DNA of 64,000 nt from NCBI GenBank assembly GCA_030765045.1, contig CM060964.1, forward strand, positions 154,294,490-154,358,489, given 5' to 3'. Of the stretch, positions 21,887-35,699 are shown piece by piece (within the stretch, counting starts at the first letter, position 1; each line of letters begins with the position of its first letter). The notes below the pieces were generated by a model that saw only the letters and a program-made list of their open reading frames with translations, was not told where the DNA came from and ran no database searches. The position numbers and the translations under genes are program-made. Source of the DNA: Tenodera sinensis. Its lineage: Eukaryota > Arthropoda > Insecta > Mantodea > Mantidae.

Positions 21887-23773
21887 GGGTAAAGATGCCT
21901 AATCCCGTGATACTTTTTAGTAAGTGTTGCGCAGTGTTCATAAATGGAAAGATGTTATTTAAAAACCAACTCAGGAACATAGTTTGAACGTTTTAGAACA
22001 TTTTATTTGATTGTGAAGTGATAAGTTGTACAAAATAGTAAAATAAGTATAGAAATAAATTCTGTGACTAAATTCGTTATAGTGGTATCCTAATTCCGTG
22101 AGTGGCATCATAATTCCATGATATTAAAATCAACCGAATTAAATATATAAAACCACCACTTACTAACTTTACACTGTTCTCTATTACATTGTTATAGTGG
22201 TGCTCACATATTACATTGATATAAAGGACCTAAATGTCAAATTCACAGGAACTTATTTCGTCCACAAATGTTGCATCACAAAATAAGGAAAACTATGTCA
22301 CAGAGATGAAAACAAAAACTGTGCTACTATCAATTACTAAACCAAGTACAGAAAGAGATTAAGTAATATAATGAGGTGCTTTTGGTATAAAAAACGTCAG
22401 TTTTGCACATAAGGAACACATGTTAACATCTTCATCATAATTTGTGATTTGTAAACACTGGTACCTAGTGGTTTCAGAAGATGCGTCGTGTGTGATGAAA
22501 AAGTAATCAAAATTATATGGTTTTCTTCAGCCAGTTTCAATGCTTCTGGAGACAAATGAGAGGCGTGAAAATCAATCAACAAAAGGAATTGATCTGATGA
22601 AGCTCTGCATCCATTTTACAGAAACATCACCACTTATCCAACCCTTTGGAGTAACTTCTACCATGGCATCATAGTGAGTACCAGTTCTTAATGCTGGGAA
22701 GTTCTTCACATCTTTGAAGATTATTAGAAGTGGTCCAGATTTCCCCGCAGCAGAATTAGCACAACTGAGGATTGTGGTTGTACCCTTTTCGGCATAAACT
22801 ATTCTGTAAATGTATATATCAGTTTTCTTATGTGGAGAACAGTGACACCAAATCCGATCTCCTGCATGTCAATAACATGATGCCAGCTGCTGCTCAATCT
22901 CCGCAGGAAGAACAAAAGGCCTGTCCCTTTTCCTAGCTGAGTTGCCGTCGAACTGCTCGGTAACTTTCATTACATTTTCTTTTACGTGGTCCAAGGAATT
23001 ACATGAAGCTTTGAAGCTTTGTAGATGCTCCAAATTTCCTGCAACCTTTCCTTACAACCAGTTCAAGCATTCTTCCATCATGTGACTTGTGAACATTTTT
23101 ACGTTTTGTCTCCTTCCTTCGTTTTTCCATTGTTGTCAACGGAACAAAACCTACAATTAAAATATTGGTATTACTCTATATTCTATCATAATGGATCAGT
23201 TTCGTTCAAAAATAGTTTTTTACAAGCTAAAACTGCGTTTTGAAAGGATATGGTTTAATTATACATTTCCCGGAATTTTAACACCATTATTACTAGTCAG
23301 AACAATATATTTCATTGTATACACATTTGGCACAGTCTGTATAAATGCGCTACACAACTTACATCAACCGTTTTACCTAATCACATATTGTGTCCTCATT
23401 GATTCTGGTAACTCTTGTGTAAGCAAGCGGCAGTTTTGAAAAAACGACCAAAATAAAACATGAAACGCGAAAGCTGTTCCAACTCCGTGTGTGCATAAGA
23501 GAACTACAATAACAACATGCATTGATTCCCTAAAGATTTATCTATGTTACCAGCTACTATTAGAGTGATTGCATTAATATTAAGCTCACAGTTCAGCATC
23601 TCTTTAGCAACGGTCCCAGAGCAGAGAAAATATTAAGCGTTTTATTTTTATTATTACTTCCACTATCTGTTGAATACTTCAGCACCTGTAACTCACAAAG
23701 CATAATACCGTGATCTGTGGAAGATTTTCATATCACGGTATTAGAGATGCCACGGAATTAGGCATCTTTACAC
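21887..23773 (-). mobile_element. pogo-like DNA transposon, TA TSD
   Basis: The left end (after TA at 21885-21886) reads GGGTAAAGATGCCTAATCCC. The right end in reverse complement (before TA at 23774-23775) reads GTGTAAAGATGCCTAATTCC. Both sub-ends carry repeated CCGTGAT/ATCACGG words (near 21905, 22090, 23708, 23735), likely transposase-binding sites. The minus-strand transposase relic sits inside. TA duplication plus a DDE domain of this type fits the pogo/Tigger group. Confidence 0.85.
22385..23000 (-). pseudogene. pogo/Tigger-type DDE transposase, internally deleted
   Basis: On the minus strand there is a short RPFVLPAEIEQQLA piece from the helix-turn-helix side. A gap follows, then IVYAEKGTTTILSCANSAAG, SGPLLIIFKDVKNFPALRTG, VTPKGWISGDVSVKWMQSF and, in another frame, LLIDFHASHLSPEALKLAEE with SSHTTHLLKPL. 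The LLID.HASHLS block holds the second catalytic Asp of the DDE_1 (CENP-B/jerky/pogo) domain. The first Asp region is missing between HTH and DDE. A frameshift near 22585 and a stop at about 22870 confirm loss of function. Confidence 0.82.
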
Positions 23774-24389
23774 TACATTTGAAATAAGTATTTCATAATT
23801 TGATTTGTTGGTTAAGAAAGTTGCCACATAGCATGGTATATTTGTTATGTTTAGATTGTAAGCCTTCTAGAACTTTTGCACGCTCTAAATCTTGAATCGT
23901 AACAAACAAACTCCAGATACAATATATGTTTGGGAAACCCCAGATATATCTGACATATATGTTTTAAAAACAGCAGATACACCTGACATATGTTTGGAAA
24001 ACCCCAGATACGCCTGACATATATGTTTGGGAAACCCCAGATATATCCGACAAATATGTTTTAAAAACCGCAGAAACAACTGACATACATGTTTGGGAAA
24101 CCCCAGATATATCCGACAAATATGTTTTAAAAACCGCAGAAACAACTGACATATATGTTTGGGAAACCCCAGATATATCCGACATATATGTCTTAAAAAC
24201 AGCAGATACATCTGACATACATGTTTGGGAAACCCCAGATATATCCGACATATATGTTTTAAAAACCGCGAATACAACTGACATACATGTTTGGGAAACC
24301 CCAGATATATCCGACATGTATGTTTTAAAAACCGCAGATACAACTGACATACATGTTTGGGAAACCCCAGATATATCCGACATATATGT

Positions 24390-27300
24390 TTTAAAAACCG
24401 CAGATACAACTGACATACATGTTTGGGAAACCCCAGATATATCCGACATATATGTTTTAAAAACCGCAGATACACCTGACATATATGTTTTAAAAACCGC
24501 AGATACACCTGACATATATGTTTTAAAAACCGCAGATACACCTGACATATATGTTTTAAAAACCGCAGATACACCTGACATATATTTGGAAAACCCCAGA
24601 TACGCCTGACATACATGTTTGGGAAACCCCAGATATATCCGAAATATATGTTTTAAAAACCGCAGATACACCTGACATATATGTTTTAAAAACCGCAGAT
24701 ACACCTGACATATATATTTTAAAAACCGCAGATACACCTGACATATATTTGGAAAACCCCAGATACACCCGACATATGTTTGGAAAACCCCAGATACACC
24801 TGACATATATGTTTTAAAAACCGCAGATACACCTGACATATATGTTTTAAAAACCGCAGATACACCTGACATATATGTTTTAAAAACCGCAGATACACCT
24901 GACATATATGTTTTAAAAACCGCAGATACGCCTGACATACATGTTTGGGAAACCCCAGATACACCTGACATATGTTTGGAAAACCCCAGATACACCTGAC
25001 ATATATGTTTTCAAAACCGCAGATACACCTGACATATATTTGGAAAACCCCAGATACGCCTGACATACATGTTTGGGAAACCCCAGATATATCCGACATA
25101 TATGTTTTAAAAACCGCAGATACACCTGACATATATGTTTTAAAAACCGCAGATACACCTGACATTATGTTTGGGAAACCCCAGATACGCCTGACATATA
25201 TGTTTGGGAAACCCCAGATATATCCGACAAATATGTTTTAAAAACCGCAGAAACAACTGACATACATGTTTGGGAAACCCCAGATATATCCGACAAATAT
25301 GTTTTAAAAACCGCAGAAACAACTGACATATATGTTTGGGAAACCCCAGATATATCCGACATATATGTTTTAAAAACCGCAGATACACCTGACATATATA
25401 TTTTAAAAACCGCAGATACACCTGACATTATGTTTGGAAAACCCAAGATACACCTGACATATATGTTTGGGAAACCCCAGATATATCCGACATATATGTT
25501 TTAAAAACCGCAGATACACCTGACATATATGTTTTACAAAGCGCAAATACACCTGACATATATGTTTGGGAAACTCCAGATACATCTGGCATATATGTTT
25601 GGGAAACCCCAGATATATCCGACACATATGTTTGGGAAACCCCAGATACATCTGGCATATGTTTTGAAAACCCCAGATACACCTGAGATATATGTTTGGG
25701 AAACCCCAGATACACCTGAGATATATGTTTTGAAAACCCCAGATACACCTGACATATATGTTTGGAAAACCCCAGATACACCTGGCATATATGTTTTGAA
25801 AACCCCAGATACATCTGGCATATCTTTGGAAAACCCCAGATACACCTGACATATGTTTGGAAAACCCCAGATACATCTGGCATATGCTTGGAAAACCACA
25901 GATACGCCTGACATATATGTTTGGAAAACCCAAGATACACCTGACATATATGTTTGGGAAACCCCAGATATATCCGACATATATGTTTTAAAAACCGCAG
26001 ATACACCTGACATATATGTTTTACAAAGCGCAAATACACCTGACATATATGTTTGGGAAACTCCAGATACATCTGGCATATATGTTTGGGAAACCCCAGA
26101 TATATCCGACACATATGTTTTAAAAACCGCGAATACAACTGACATACATGTTTGGGAAACCCCAGATATATCCGACATATATGTTTTAAAAACCGCAGAT
26201 ACACCTGACATATATGTTTTAAAAACCGCAGATACACCTGAAATATATGTTTTAAAAACAGCAGATACACCTGACATATATATTTTAAAAACCGCAGATA
26301 CACCTGACATATATTTGGAAAACCCCAGATACACCTGACATATGTTTGGAAAACCCCAGATACACCTGACATATATGTTTTCAAAACCGCAGATACACCT
26401 GACATATATTTGGAAAACCCCAGATACGCCTGACATACATGTTTGGGAAACCCCAGATATATCCGACATATATGTTTTAAAAACCGCAGATACACCTGAC
26501 ATATATGTTTTAAAAACCGCAGATACACCTGAAATATATGTTTTAAAAACCGCAGATACACCTGACATTATGTTTGGAAAACCCAAGATACACCTGACAT
26601 ATATGTTTGGGAAACCCCAGATATATCCGACATATATGTTTTAAAAACCGCGAATACAACTGACATACATGTTTGGGAAACCCCAGATATATCCGACATA
26701 TATGTTTTAAAAACCGCAGATACACCTGACATATATGTTTTAAAAACCGCAGATACACCTGAAATATATGTTTTAAAAACAGCAGATACACCTGACATAT
26801 ATGTTTTAAAAACCCCAGATACACCTGACATATATGTTTTAAAAACCCCAGATACACCTGACATATATGTTTTAAAAACCCCAGATACACCTGACATATA
26901 TGTTTTAAAAACAGCAGATACACCTGACATATATTTGGAAAACCCCAGATACGCCTGACATACATGTTTGGGAAACCCCAGATATATCCGACATATATGT
27001 TTGGGAAACCCCAGATATATCCGACATATATGTTTTAAAAACCGCAGATACACCTGACATATATGTTTGGAAAACCCCAGATACACCTGACATATATGTT
27101 TGGGAAACCCCAGATATATCCGACATATAGGTTTTAAAAACCGCAGATACACCTGACATATATGTTTTAAAAACCGCAGATACACCTGAAATATATGTTT
27201 TAAAAACCGCAGATACACCTGACATATATGTTTTAAAAACCGCAGATACACCTGACATATATTTGGAAAACCCCAGATACACCTGACATATGTTTGGAAA

Positions 27301-28833
27301 ACCCCAGATACACCTGACATATATTTGGAAAACCCCAGATACACCTGACATATATGTTTTAAAAACCGCAGATACACCTGACATATATGTTTTAAAAACC
27401 GCAGATACACCTGACATATATTTGGAAAACCCCAGATACACCTGACATATGTTTGGAAAACCCCAGATACACCTGACATATGTTTTAAAAACCGCAGATA
27501 CACCTGACATATATGTTTTAAAAACCGCAGATACACCTGACATATATTTGGAAAACCCCAGATACACCTGACATATGTTTGGAAAACCCCAGATACACCT
27601 GACATATGTTTTAAAAACCGCAGATACACCTGACATATATGTTTTAAAAACCGCAGATACACCTGACATATATTTGGAAAACCCCAGATACACCTGACAT
27701 ATGTTTGGAAAACCCCAGATACACCTGACATATGTTTTAAAAACCGCAGATACACCTGACATATATTTGGAAAACCCCAGATACACCTGACATATGTTTG
27801 GAAAACCCCAGATACACCTGACATATATGTTTTAAAAACCGCAGATACACCTGACATATATTTGGAAAACCCCAGATACACCTGACATATATTTGGAAAA
27901 CCCCAGATACACCTGACATATGTTTTAAAAACCGCAGATACACCTGACATATATGTTTTAAAAACCGCAGATACACCTGACATATATATTTTAAAAACCG
28001 CAGATACACCTGACATATATTTGGAAAACCCCAGATACACCTGACATATGTTTGGAAAACCCCAGATACACCTGACATATATGTTTTAAAAACCGCAGAT
28101 ACACCTGACATATATGTTTTAAAAACCGCAGATACACCTGACATATATTTGGAAAACCCCAGATACGCCTGACATACATGTTTGGGAAACCCCAGATATA
28201 TCCGACATATATGTTTTAAAAACCGCAGATACACCTGACATATATGTTTTAAAAACCGCAGATACACCTGACATATATATTTTAAAAACCGCAGATACAC
28301 CTGACATTATGTTTGGAAAACCCAAGATACACCTGACATATATGTTTGGAAAACCCCAGATACGCCTGACATACATGTTTGGGAAACCCCAGATATATCC
28401 GACATATATGTTTTAAAAACCGCAGATACACCTGACATATATGTTTTAAAAACCGCAGATACACCTGACATATATATTTTAAAAACCGCAGATACACCTG
28501 ACATATATTTGGAAAACCCCAGATACACCTGACATATGTTTGGAAAACCCCAGATACACCTGACATATATGTTTTCAAAACCGCAGATACACCTGACATA
28601 TATTTGGAAAACCCCAGATACGCCTGACATACATGTTTGGGAAACCCCAGATATATCCGACATATATGTTTTAAAAACCGCAGATACACCTGACATATAT
28701 GTTTTAAAAACCGCAGATACACCTGACATATATATTTTAAAAACCGCAGATACACCTGACATTATGTTTGGAAAACCCAAGATACACCTGACATATATGT
28801 TTGGGAAACCCCAGATATATCCGACATATATGT
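24390..28833. repeat. Satellite: first copy of the ~4.4-kb tandem duplication
   Basis: Variant order in this block repeats in 28834-32983. The offset is 4444 bases at the left, 4050 in the middle (25.5-27.3 kb) and 4143 at the right (27.7-28.8 kb). The drop of 394 reflects an extra stretch near 25130-25525 in this copy. The later rise of 93 reflects three extra 31-bp units in the second copy near 31.5 kb. Confidence 0.85.
27415..27790. repeat. Satellite: 126-bp tetramer higher-order repeat
   Basis: CATATATTTGG variants recur at 27415, 27541 and 27667, a period of 126 bases (31+31+31+33), with the same variant order each time. The matching block in the second copy near 31.5-31.9 kb shows the same unit. 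Confidence 0.8.
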
Positions 28834-31800
28834 TTTAAAAACCGCAGATACAACTGACATACATATTTGGGAAACCCCAGATATATCCGACATATATGTT
28901 TTAAAAACCGCAGATACACCTGACATATATGTTTTAAAAACCGCAGATACACCTGACATATATGTTTTAAAAACCGCAGATACACCTGACATATATGTTT
29001 TAAAAACCGCAGATACACCTGACATATATTTGGAAAACCCCAGATACGCCTGACATACATGTTTGGGAAACCCCAGATATATCCGAAATATATGTTTTAA
29101 AAACCGCAGATACACCTGACATATATGTTTTAAAAACCGCAAATACACCTGACATATATATTTTAAAAACCGCAGATACACCTGACATATATTTGGAAAA
29201 CCCCAGATACACCCGACATATGTTTGGAAAACCCCAGATACACCTGACATATATGTTTTAAAAACCGCAGATACACCTGACATATATGTTTTAAAAACCG
29301 CAGATACACCTGACATATATGTTTTAAAAACCGCAGATACACCTGACATATATGTTTTAAAAACCGCAGATACGCCTGACATACATGTTTGGGAAACCCC
29401 AGATACACCTGACATATGTTTGGAAAACCCCAGATACACCTGACATATATGTTTTCAAAACCGCAGATACACCTGACATATATTTGGAAAACCCCAGATA
29501 CGCCTGACATACATGTTTGGGAAACCCCAGATATATCCGACATATATGTTTTAAAAACCGCAGATACACCTGACATATATGTTTTACAAAGCGCAAATAC
29601 ACCTGACATATATGTTTGGGAAACTCCAGATACATCTGGCATATATGTTTGGGGAACCCGAGATATATCCGACACATATGTTTGGGAAACCTCAGATACA
29701 TCTGGCATATGTTTTGAAAACCCCAGATACACCTGAGATATATGTTTGGGAAACCCCAGATACACCTGAGATATATGTTTTGAAAACCCCAGATACACCT
29801 GACATATATGTTTGGAAAACCCCAGATACACCTGGCATATATGTTTTGAAAACCCCAGATACATCTGGCATATCTTTGGAAAACCCCAGATACACCTGAC
29901 ATATGTTTGGAAAACCCCAGATACATCTGGCATATGCTTGGAAAACCACAGATACGCCTGACATATATGTTTGGAAAACCCAAGATACACCTGACATATA
30001 TGTTTGGGAAACCCCAGATATATCCGACATATATGTTTTAAGAACCGCAGATACACCTGACATATATGTTTTACAAAGCGCAAATACACCTGACATATAT
30101 GTTTGGGAAACTCCAGATACATCTGGCATATATGTTTGGGAAACCCCAGATATATCCGACACATATGTTTTAAAAACCGCGAATACAACTGACATACATG
30201 TTTGGGAAACCCCAGATATATCCGACATATATGTTTTAAAAACCGCAGATACACCTGACATATATGTTTTAAAAACCGCAGATACACCTGAAATATATGT
30301 TTTAAAAACAGCAGATACACCTGACATATATATTTTAAAAACCGCAGATACACCTGACATATATTTGGAAAACCCCAGATACACCTGACATATGTTTGGA
30401 AAACCCCAGATACACCTGACATATATGTTTTCAAAACCGCAGATACACCTGACATATATTTGGAAAACCCCAGATACGCCTGACATACATGTTTGGGAAA
30501 CCCCAGATATATCCGACATATATGTTTTAAAAACCGCAGATACACCTGACATATATGTTTTAAAAACCGCAGATACACCTGAAATATATGTTTTAAAAAC
30601 CGCAGATACACCTGACATTATGTTTGGAAAACCCAAGATACACCTGACATATATGTTTGGGAAACCCCAGATATATCCGACATATATGTTTTAAAAACCG
30701 CGAATACAACTGACATACATGTTTGGGAAACCCCAGATATATCCGACATATATGTTTTAAAAACCGCAGATACACCTGACATATATGTTTTAAAAACCGC
30801 AGATACACCTGAAATATATGTTTTAAAAACAGCAGATACACCTGACATATATGTTTTAAAAACCCCAGATACACCTGACATATATGGTTTAAAAACCCCA
30901 GATACACCTGACATATATGTTTTAAAAACCCCAGATACACCTGACATATATGTTTTAAAAACAGCAGATACACCTGACATATATTTGGAAAACCCCAGAT
31001 ACGCCTGACATACATGTTTGGGAAACCCCAGATATATCCGACATATATGTTTGGGAAACCCCAGATATATCCGACATATATGTTTTAAAAACCGCAGATA
31101 CACCTGACATATATGTTTGGAAAACCCCAGATACACCTGACATATATGTTTGGGAAACCCCAGATATATCCGACATATATGTTTTAAAAACCGCAGATAC
31201 ACCTGACATATATGTTTTAAAAACCGCAGATACACCTGAAATATATGTTTTAAAAACCGCAGATACACCTGACATATATGTTTTAAAAACCGCAGATACA
31301 CCTGACATATATTTGGAAAACCCCAGATACACCTGACATATGTTTGGAAAACCCCAGATACACCTGACATATATTTGGAAAACCCCAGATACACCTGACA
31401 TATATGTTTTAAAAACCGCAGATACACCTGACATATATGTTTTAAAAACCGCAGATACACCTGACATATATTTGGAAAACCCCAGATACACCTGACATAT
31501 GTTTGGAAAACCCCAGATACACCTGACATATGTTTTAAAAACCGCAGATACACCTGACATATATTTGGAAAACCCCAGATACACCTGACATATATTTGGA
31601 AAACCCCAGATACACCTGACATATGTTTTAAAAACCGCAGATACACCTGACATATATGTTTTAAAAACCGCAGATACACCTGACATATATTTGGAAAACC
31701 CCAGATACACCTGACATATGTTTGGAAAACCCCAGATACACCTGACATATGTTTTAAAAACCGCAGATACACCTGACATATATGTTTTAAAAACCGCAGA

Positions 31801-32983
31801 TACACCTGACATATATTTGGAAAACCCCAGATACACCTGACATATGTTTGGAAAACCCCAGATACACCTGACATATGTTTTAAAAACCGCAGATACACCT
31901 GACATATATTTGGAAAACCCCAGATACACCTGACATATGTTTGGAAAACCCCAGATACACCTGACATATATGTTTTAAAAACCGCAGATACACCTGACAT
32001 ATATTTGGAAAACCCCAGATACACCTGACATATATTTGGAAAACCCCAGATACACCTGACATATGTTTTAAAAACCGCAGATACACCTGACATATATGTT
32101 TTAAAAACCGCAGATACACCTGACATATATATTTTAAAAACCGCAGATACACCTGACATATATTTGGAAAACCCCAGATACACCTGACATATGTTTGGAA
32201 AACCCCAGATACACCTGACATATATGTTTTAAAAACCGCAGATACACCTGACATATATGTTTTAAAAACCGCAGATACACCTGACATATATTTGGAAAAC
32301 CCCAGATACGCCTGACATACATGTTTGGGAAACCCCAGATATATCCGGCATATATGTTTTAAAAACCGCAGATACACCTGACATATATGTTTTAAAAACC
32401 GCAGATACACCTGACATATATATTTTAAAAACCGCAGATACACCTGACATTATGTTTGGAAAACCCAAGATACACCTGACATATATGTTTGGAAAACCCC
32501 AGATACGCCTGACATACATGTTTGGGAAACCCCAGATATATCCGACATATATGTTTTAAAAACCGCAGATACACCTGACATATATGTTTTAAAAACCGCA
32601 GATACACCTGACATATATATTTTAAAAACCGCAGATACACCTGACATATATTTGGAAAACCCCAGATACACCTGACATATGTTTGGAAAACCCCAGATAC
32701 ACCTGACATATATGTTTTCAAAACCGCAGATACACCTGACATATATTTGGAAAACCCCAGATACGCCTGACATACATGTTTGGGAAACCCCAGATATATC
32801 CGACATATATGTTTTAAAAACCGCAGATACACCTGACATATATGTTTTAAAAACCGCAGATACACCTGACATATATATTTTAAAAACCGCAGATACACCT
32901 GACATTATGTTTGGAAAACCCAAGATACACCTGACATATATGTTTGGGAAACCCCAGATATATCCGACATATATGTTTTAAAA
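28834..32983. repeat. Satellite: second copy of the ~4.4-kb tandem duplication
   Basis: Near-identical to 24390-28833 and directly adjoining it. Scattered single-base differences are visible, for example ATATATGGTTTAAA at 30882 versus ATATATGTTTTAAA at 26832, and GGGGAACCCGAG at 29650 versus GGGAAACCCCAG near 25601. Confidence 0.85.
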
Positions 32984-33490
32984 ACCGCAGATACACCTGA
33001 CATATATGTTTTACAAAGCGCAAATACACCTGACATATATGTTTGGGAAACTCCAGATACATCTGGCATATATGTTTGGGAAACCCCAGATATATCCGAC
33101 ACATATGTTTGGGAAACCCCAGATACATCTGGCATATGTTTTGAAAACCCCAGATACACCTGAGATATATGTTTGGGAAACCCCAGATACACCTGAGATA
33201 TATGTTTTGAAAACCCCAGATACACCTGACATATATGTTTGGAAAACCCCAGATACACCTGGCATATATGTTTTGAAAACCCCAGATACATCTGGCATAT
33301 GCTTGGAAAACCACAGATACGCCTGACATATATGTTTGGAAAACCCCAGATACACCTGACATATGTTTGGAAAACCCCAGATACGCCTGATATATATGTT
33401 TGGAAAGCCCCAGATACATCTGGCATATGCTTGGAAAACCGCAGATACGCCTGACATATATGTTTGGAAAACCCCAGATACGCCTGACAT

Positions 33491-34530
33491 ATGCTTGGAA
33501 AACCGCAGATACGCCTGACATATATGTTTGGAAAACCGCAGATACACCTGACATATATGTTTGGAAAACCAGAGATACACTTGACATATGTTTGGAAAAC
33601 CCCAGATACACCTGACATATATGCTTGGAAAACCCCAGATACACCTCACATATATGTTTGGAAAACCCCAGATACGCCTGATATATATGTTTGGAAAACC
33701 CCAGATACACCTGACATATATGTTTGGAAAACCCCAGATACGCCTGACATATATGTTTGGAAAACCCCAGATACACCTGACATATATGTTTGAAAAACCC
33801 CAGATACGCCTGACATATATGTTTGAAAAACCGCAGATACCCCTGACATATATGTTTGAAAAACCCCAGATACACCAGACATATATGTTTGAAAAACCGC
33901 AGATACACCTGACATATATGTTTGAAAAACCCCAGATACGCCTGACATATATGTTTGGAAAACCCCAGATACGCCTGACATATATGTTTGAAAAACCCCA
34001 GATACGCCTGACATATGCTTGGAAAACCGCAGATACGCCTGACATATATGTTTGGAAAACCGCAGATACACCTGACATATATGTTTGGAAAACCAGAGAT
34101 ACACTTGACATATGTTTGGAAAACCCCAGATACACCTGACATATATGCTTGGAAAACCCCAGATACACCTCACATATATGTTTGGAAAACCCCAGATACG
34201 CCTGATATATATGTTTGGAAAACCCCAGATACACCTGACATATATGTTTGGAAAACCCCAGATACGCCTGACATATATGTTTGGAAAACCCCAGATACAC
34301 CTGACATATATGTTTGAAAAACCCCAGATACGCCTGACATATATGTTTGAAAAACCGCAGATACCCCTGACATATATGTTTGAAAAACCCCAGATACACC
34401 AGACATATATGTTTGAAAAACCGCAGATACACCTGACATATATGTTTGAAAAACCCCAGATACGCCTGACATATATGTTTGGAAAACCCCAGATACGCCT
34501 GACATATATGTTTGAAAAACCGCAGATACA
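33491..34530. repeat. Satellite: 524-bp tandem duplication
   Basis: 33491-34014 and 34015-34530 show the same order of rare variants (AGAGATACACTTGACA, ACACCTCACATA, ACCCCTGACATA, ACACCAGACATA) at an offset of 524 bases, about 16 monomers. Confidence 0.88.
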
Positions 34531-35699
34531 CCTGACATATATGTTTGGAAAACCCCAGATGCACCTGACATATGTTTGGAAAACCCCAGATACACCTGAC
34601 ATATATGTTTGGAAAACCCCAGATACATCTGGCATATGATTGGAAAACCCCAGATACACCTGACACATATGTTTGGAAAACCACAGATACATCTGGCATA
34701 TGTTTGGAAAACTCCAGAAACACCTGGCATATATGTTTGGAAAACTCCAGATACGCCTGACATATATGTTTGGAAAACCCCAGATACATCTGGCATATGT
34801 TTGGAAAACTCCAGAAACACCTGGCATATATGTTTGGAAAACCCCAGATACGCCTGACATATATGTTTGGAAAACCCCAGATACATCTGGCATATGTTTG
34901 GAAAACTCCAGAAACACCTGGCATATATGTTTGGAAAACCCCAGATACGCCTGACATATATGTTTGGAAAACCCCAGATAGCCTGACATATATGTTTGAA
35001 AACCCCAGATACATCTGGCATATGTTTGGAAAACCCCAGATACCTGACATATATGTTTGGAAAACCCCAGATACATCTGACATATGTTTGGAAAACCCCA
35101 GATACGCCTGACATATATGTTTGGAAAACCCCAGATACGCCTGACATATATGTTTGGAAAACCCCAGATACATCTGGCATATGTTTGGAAAACCCCAGAT
35201 ACGCCTGGCATATATGTTTGGAAAACCCCAGATACGCCTGACATATATGTTTGGAAAACCCCAGATACATCTGGCATATGTTTGGAAAACCCCAGGTACA
35301 CGTGACATATATGTTTGGAAAACCCCAGATACATCTGACATATGTTTGGAAAACTCCAGATACAGCTGGCATATATGTTTGGAAAACCCCAGATACGCCT
35401 GACATATATGTTTGGAAAACCCCAGATACATCTGGCATATGTTTGGAAAACCCCAGATACACCTGACATATATGTTTGGAAAACCCCAGATATATCCGAC
35501 ATATATGTTTTAAAAACCGCAGATACACCTGACATATGTTTGGAAAACCCCAGATACACCTGACATATATGTTTGGGAAACCCCAGATATATCCGACATA
35601 TATGTTTTAAAAACAGCAGATACACCTGACATATGTTTGGAAAACCCCAGATACGGCTGACATATGTTTGGAAAACTCTAGATGCACCTGAAATACTGA

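Larger units (their letters stand above)
23911..35695. repeat. 11.8-kb satellite array of 31/33-bp monomers
   Basis: Roughly 360 head-to-tail monomers. A 33-bp unit has a 20-base part CAGATACACCTGACATATAT and a 13-base part, either GTTTTAAAAACCG or GTTTGGAAAACCC. 31-bp variants lose two bases (CATATGTTT or CATATATTT). Other variants replace ACACCTG with TATATCCG, ACATCTG or ACAACTG. Each unit carries the self-complementary ACATATATGT. On the minus strand the three frames read variants of MSGVSAVFKTY, CQVYLRFLKHI and YVRCIWGFPNI with few or no stops, which creates very long ORFs (up to 806 codons at 33011-35431). I regard these as artefacts. Edges are clean: unique sequence before about 23905 and after about 35700. 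Confidence 0.98.

Noticed and set aside
23911..35695. CRISPR-like array (short regular repeats)
   Set aside because: Monomers are contiguous without unique spacers, and the setting is eukaryotic with no cas genes.
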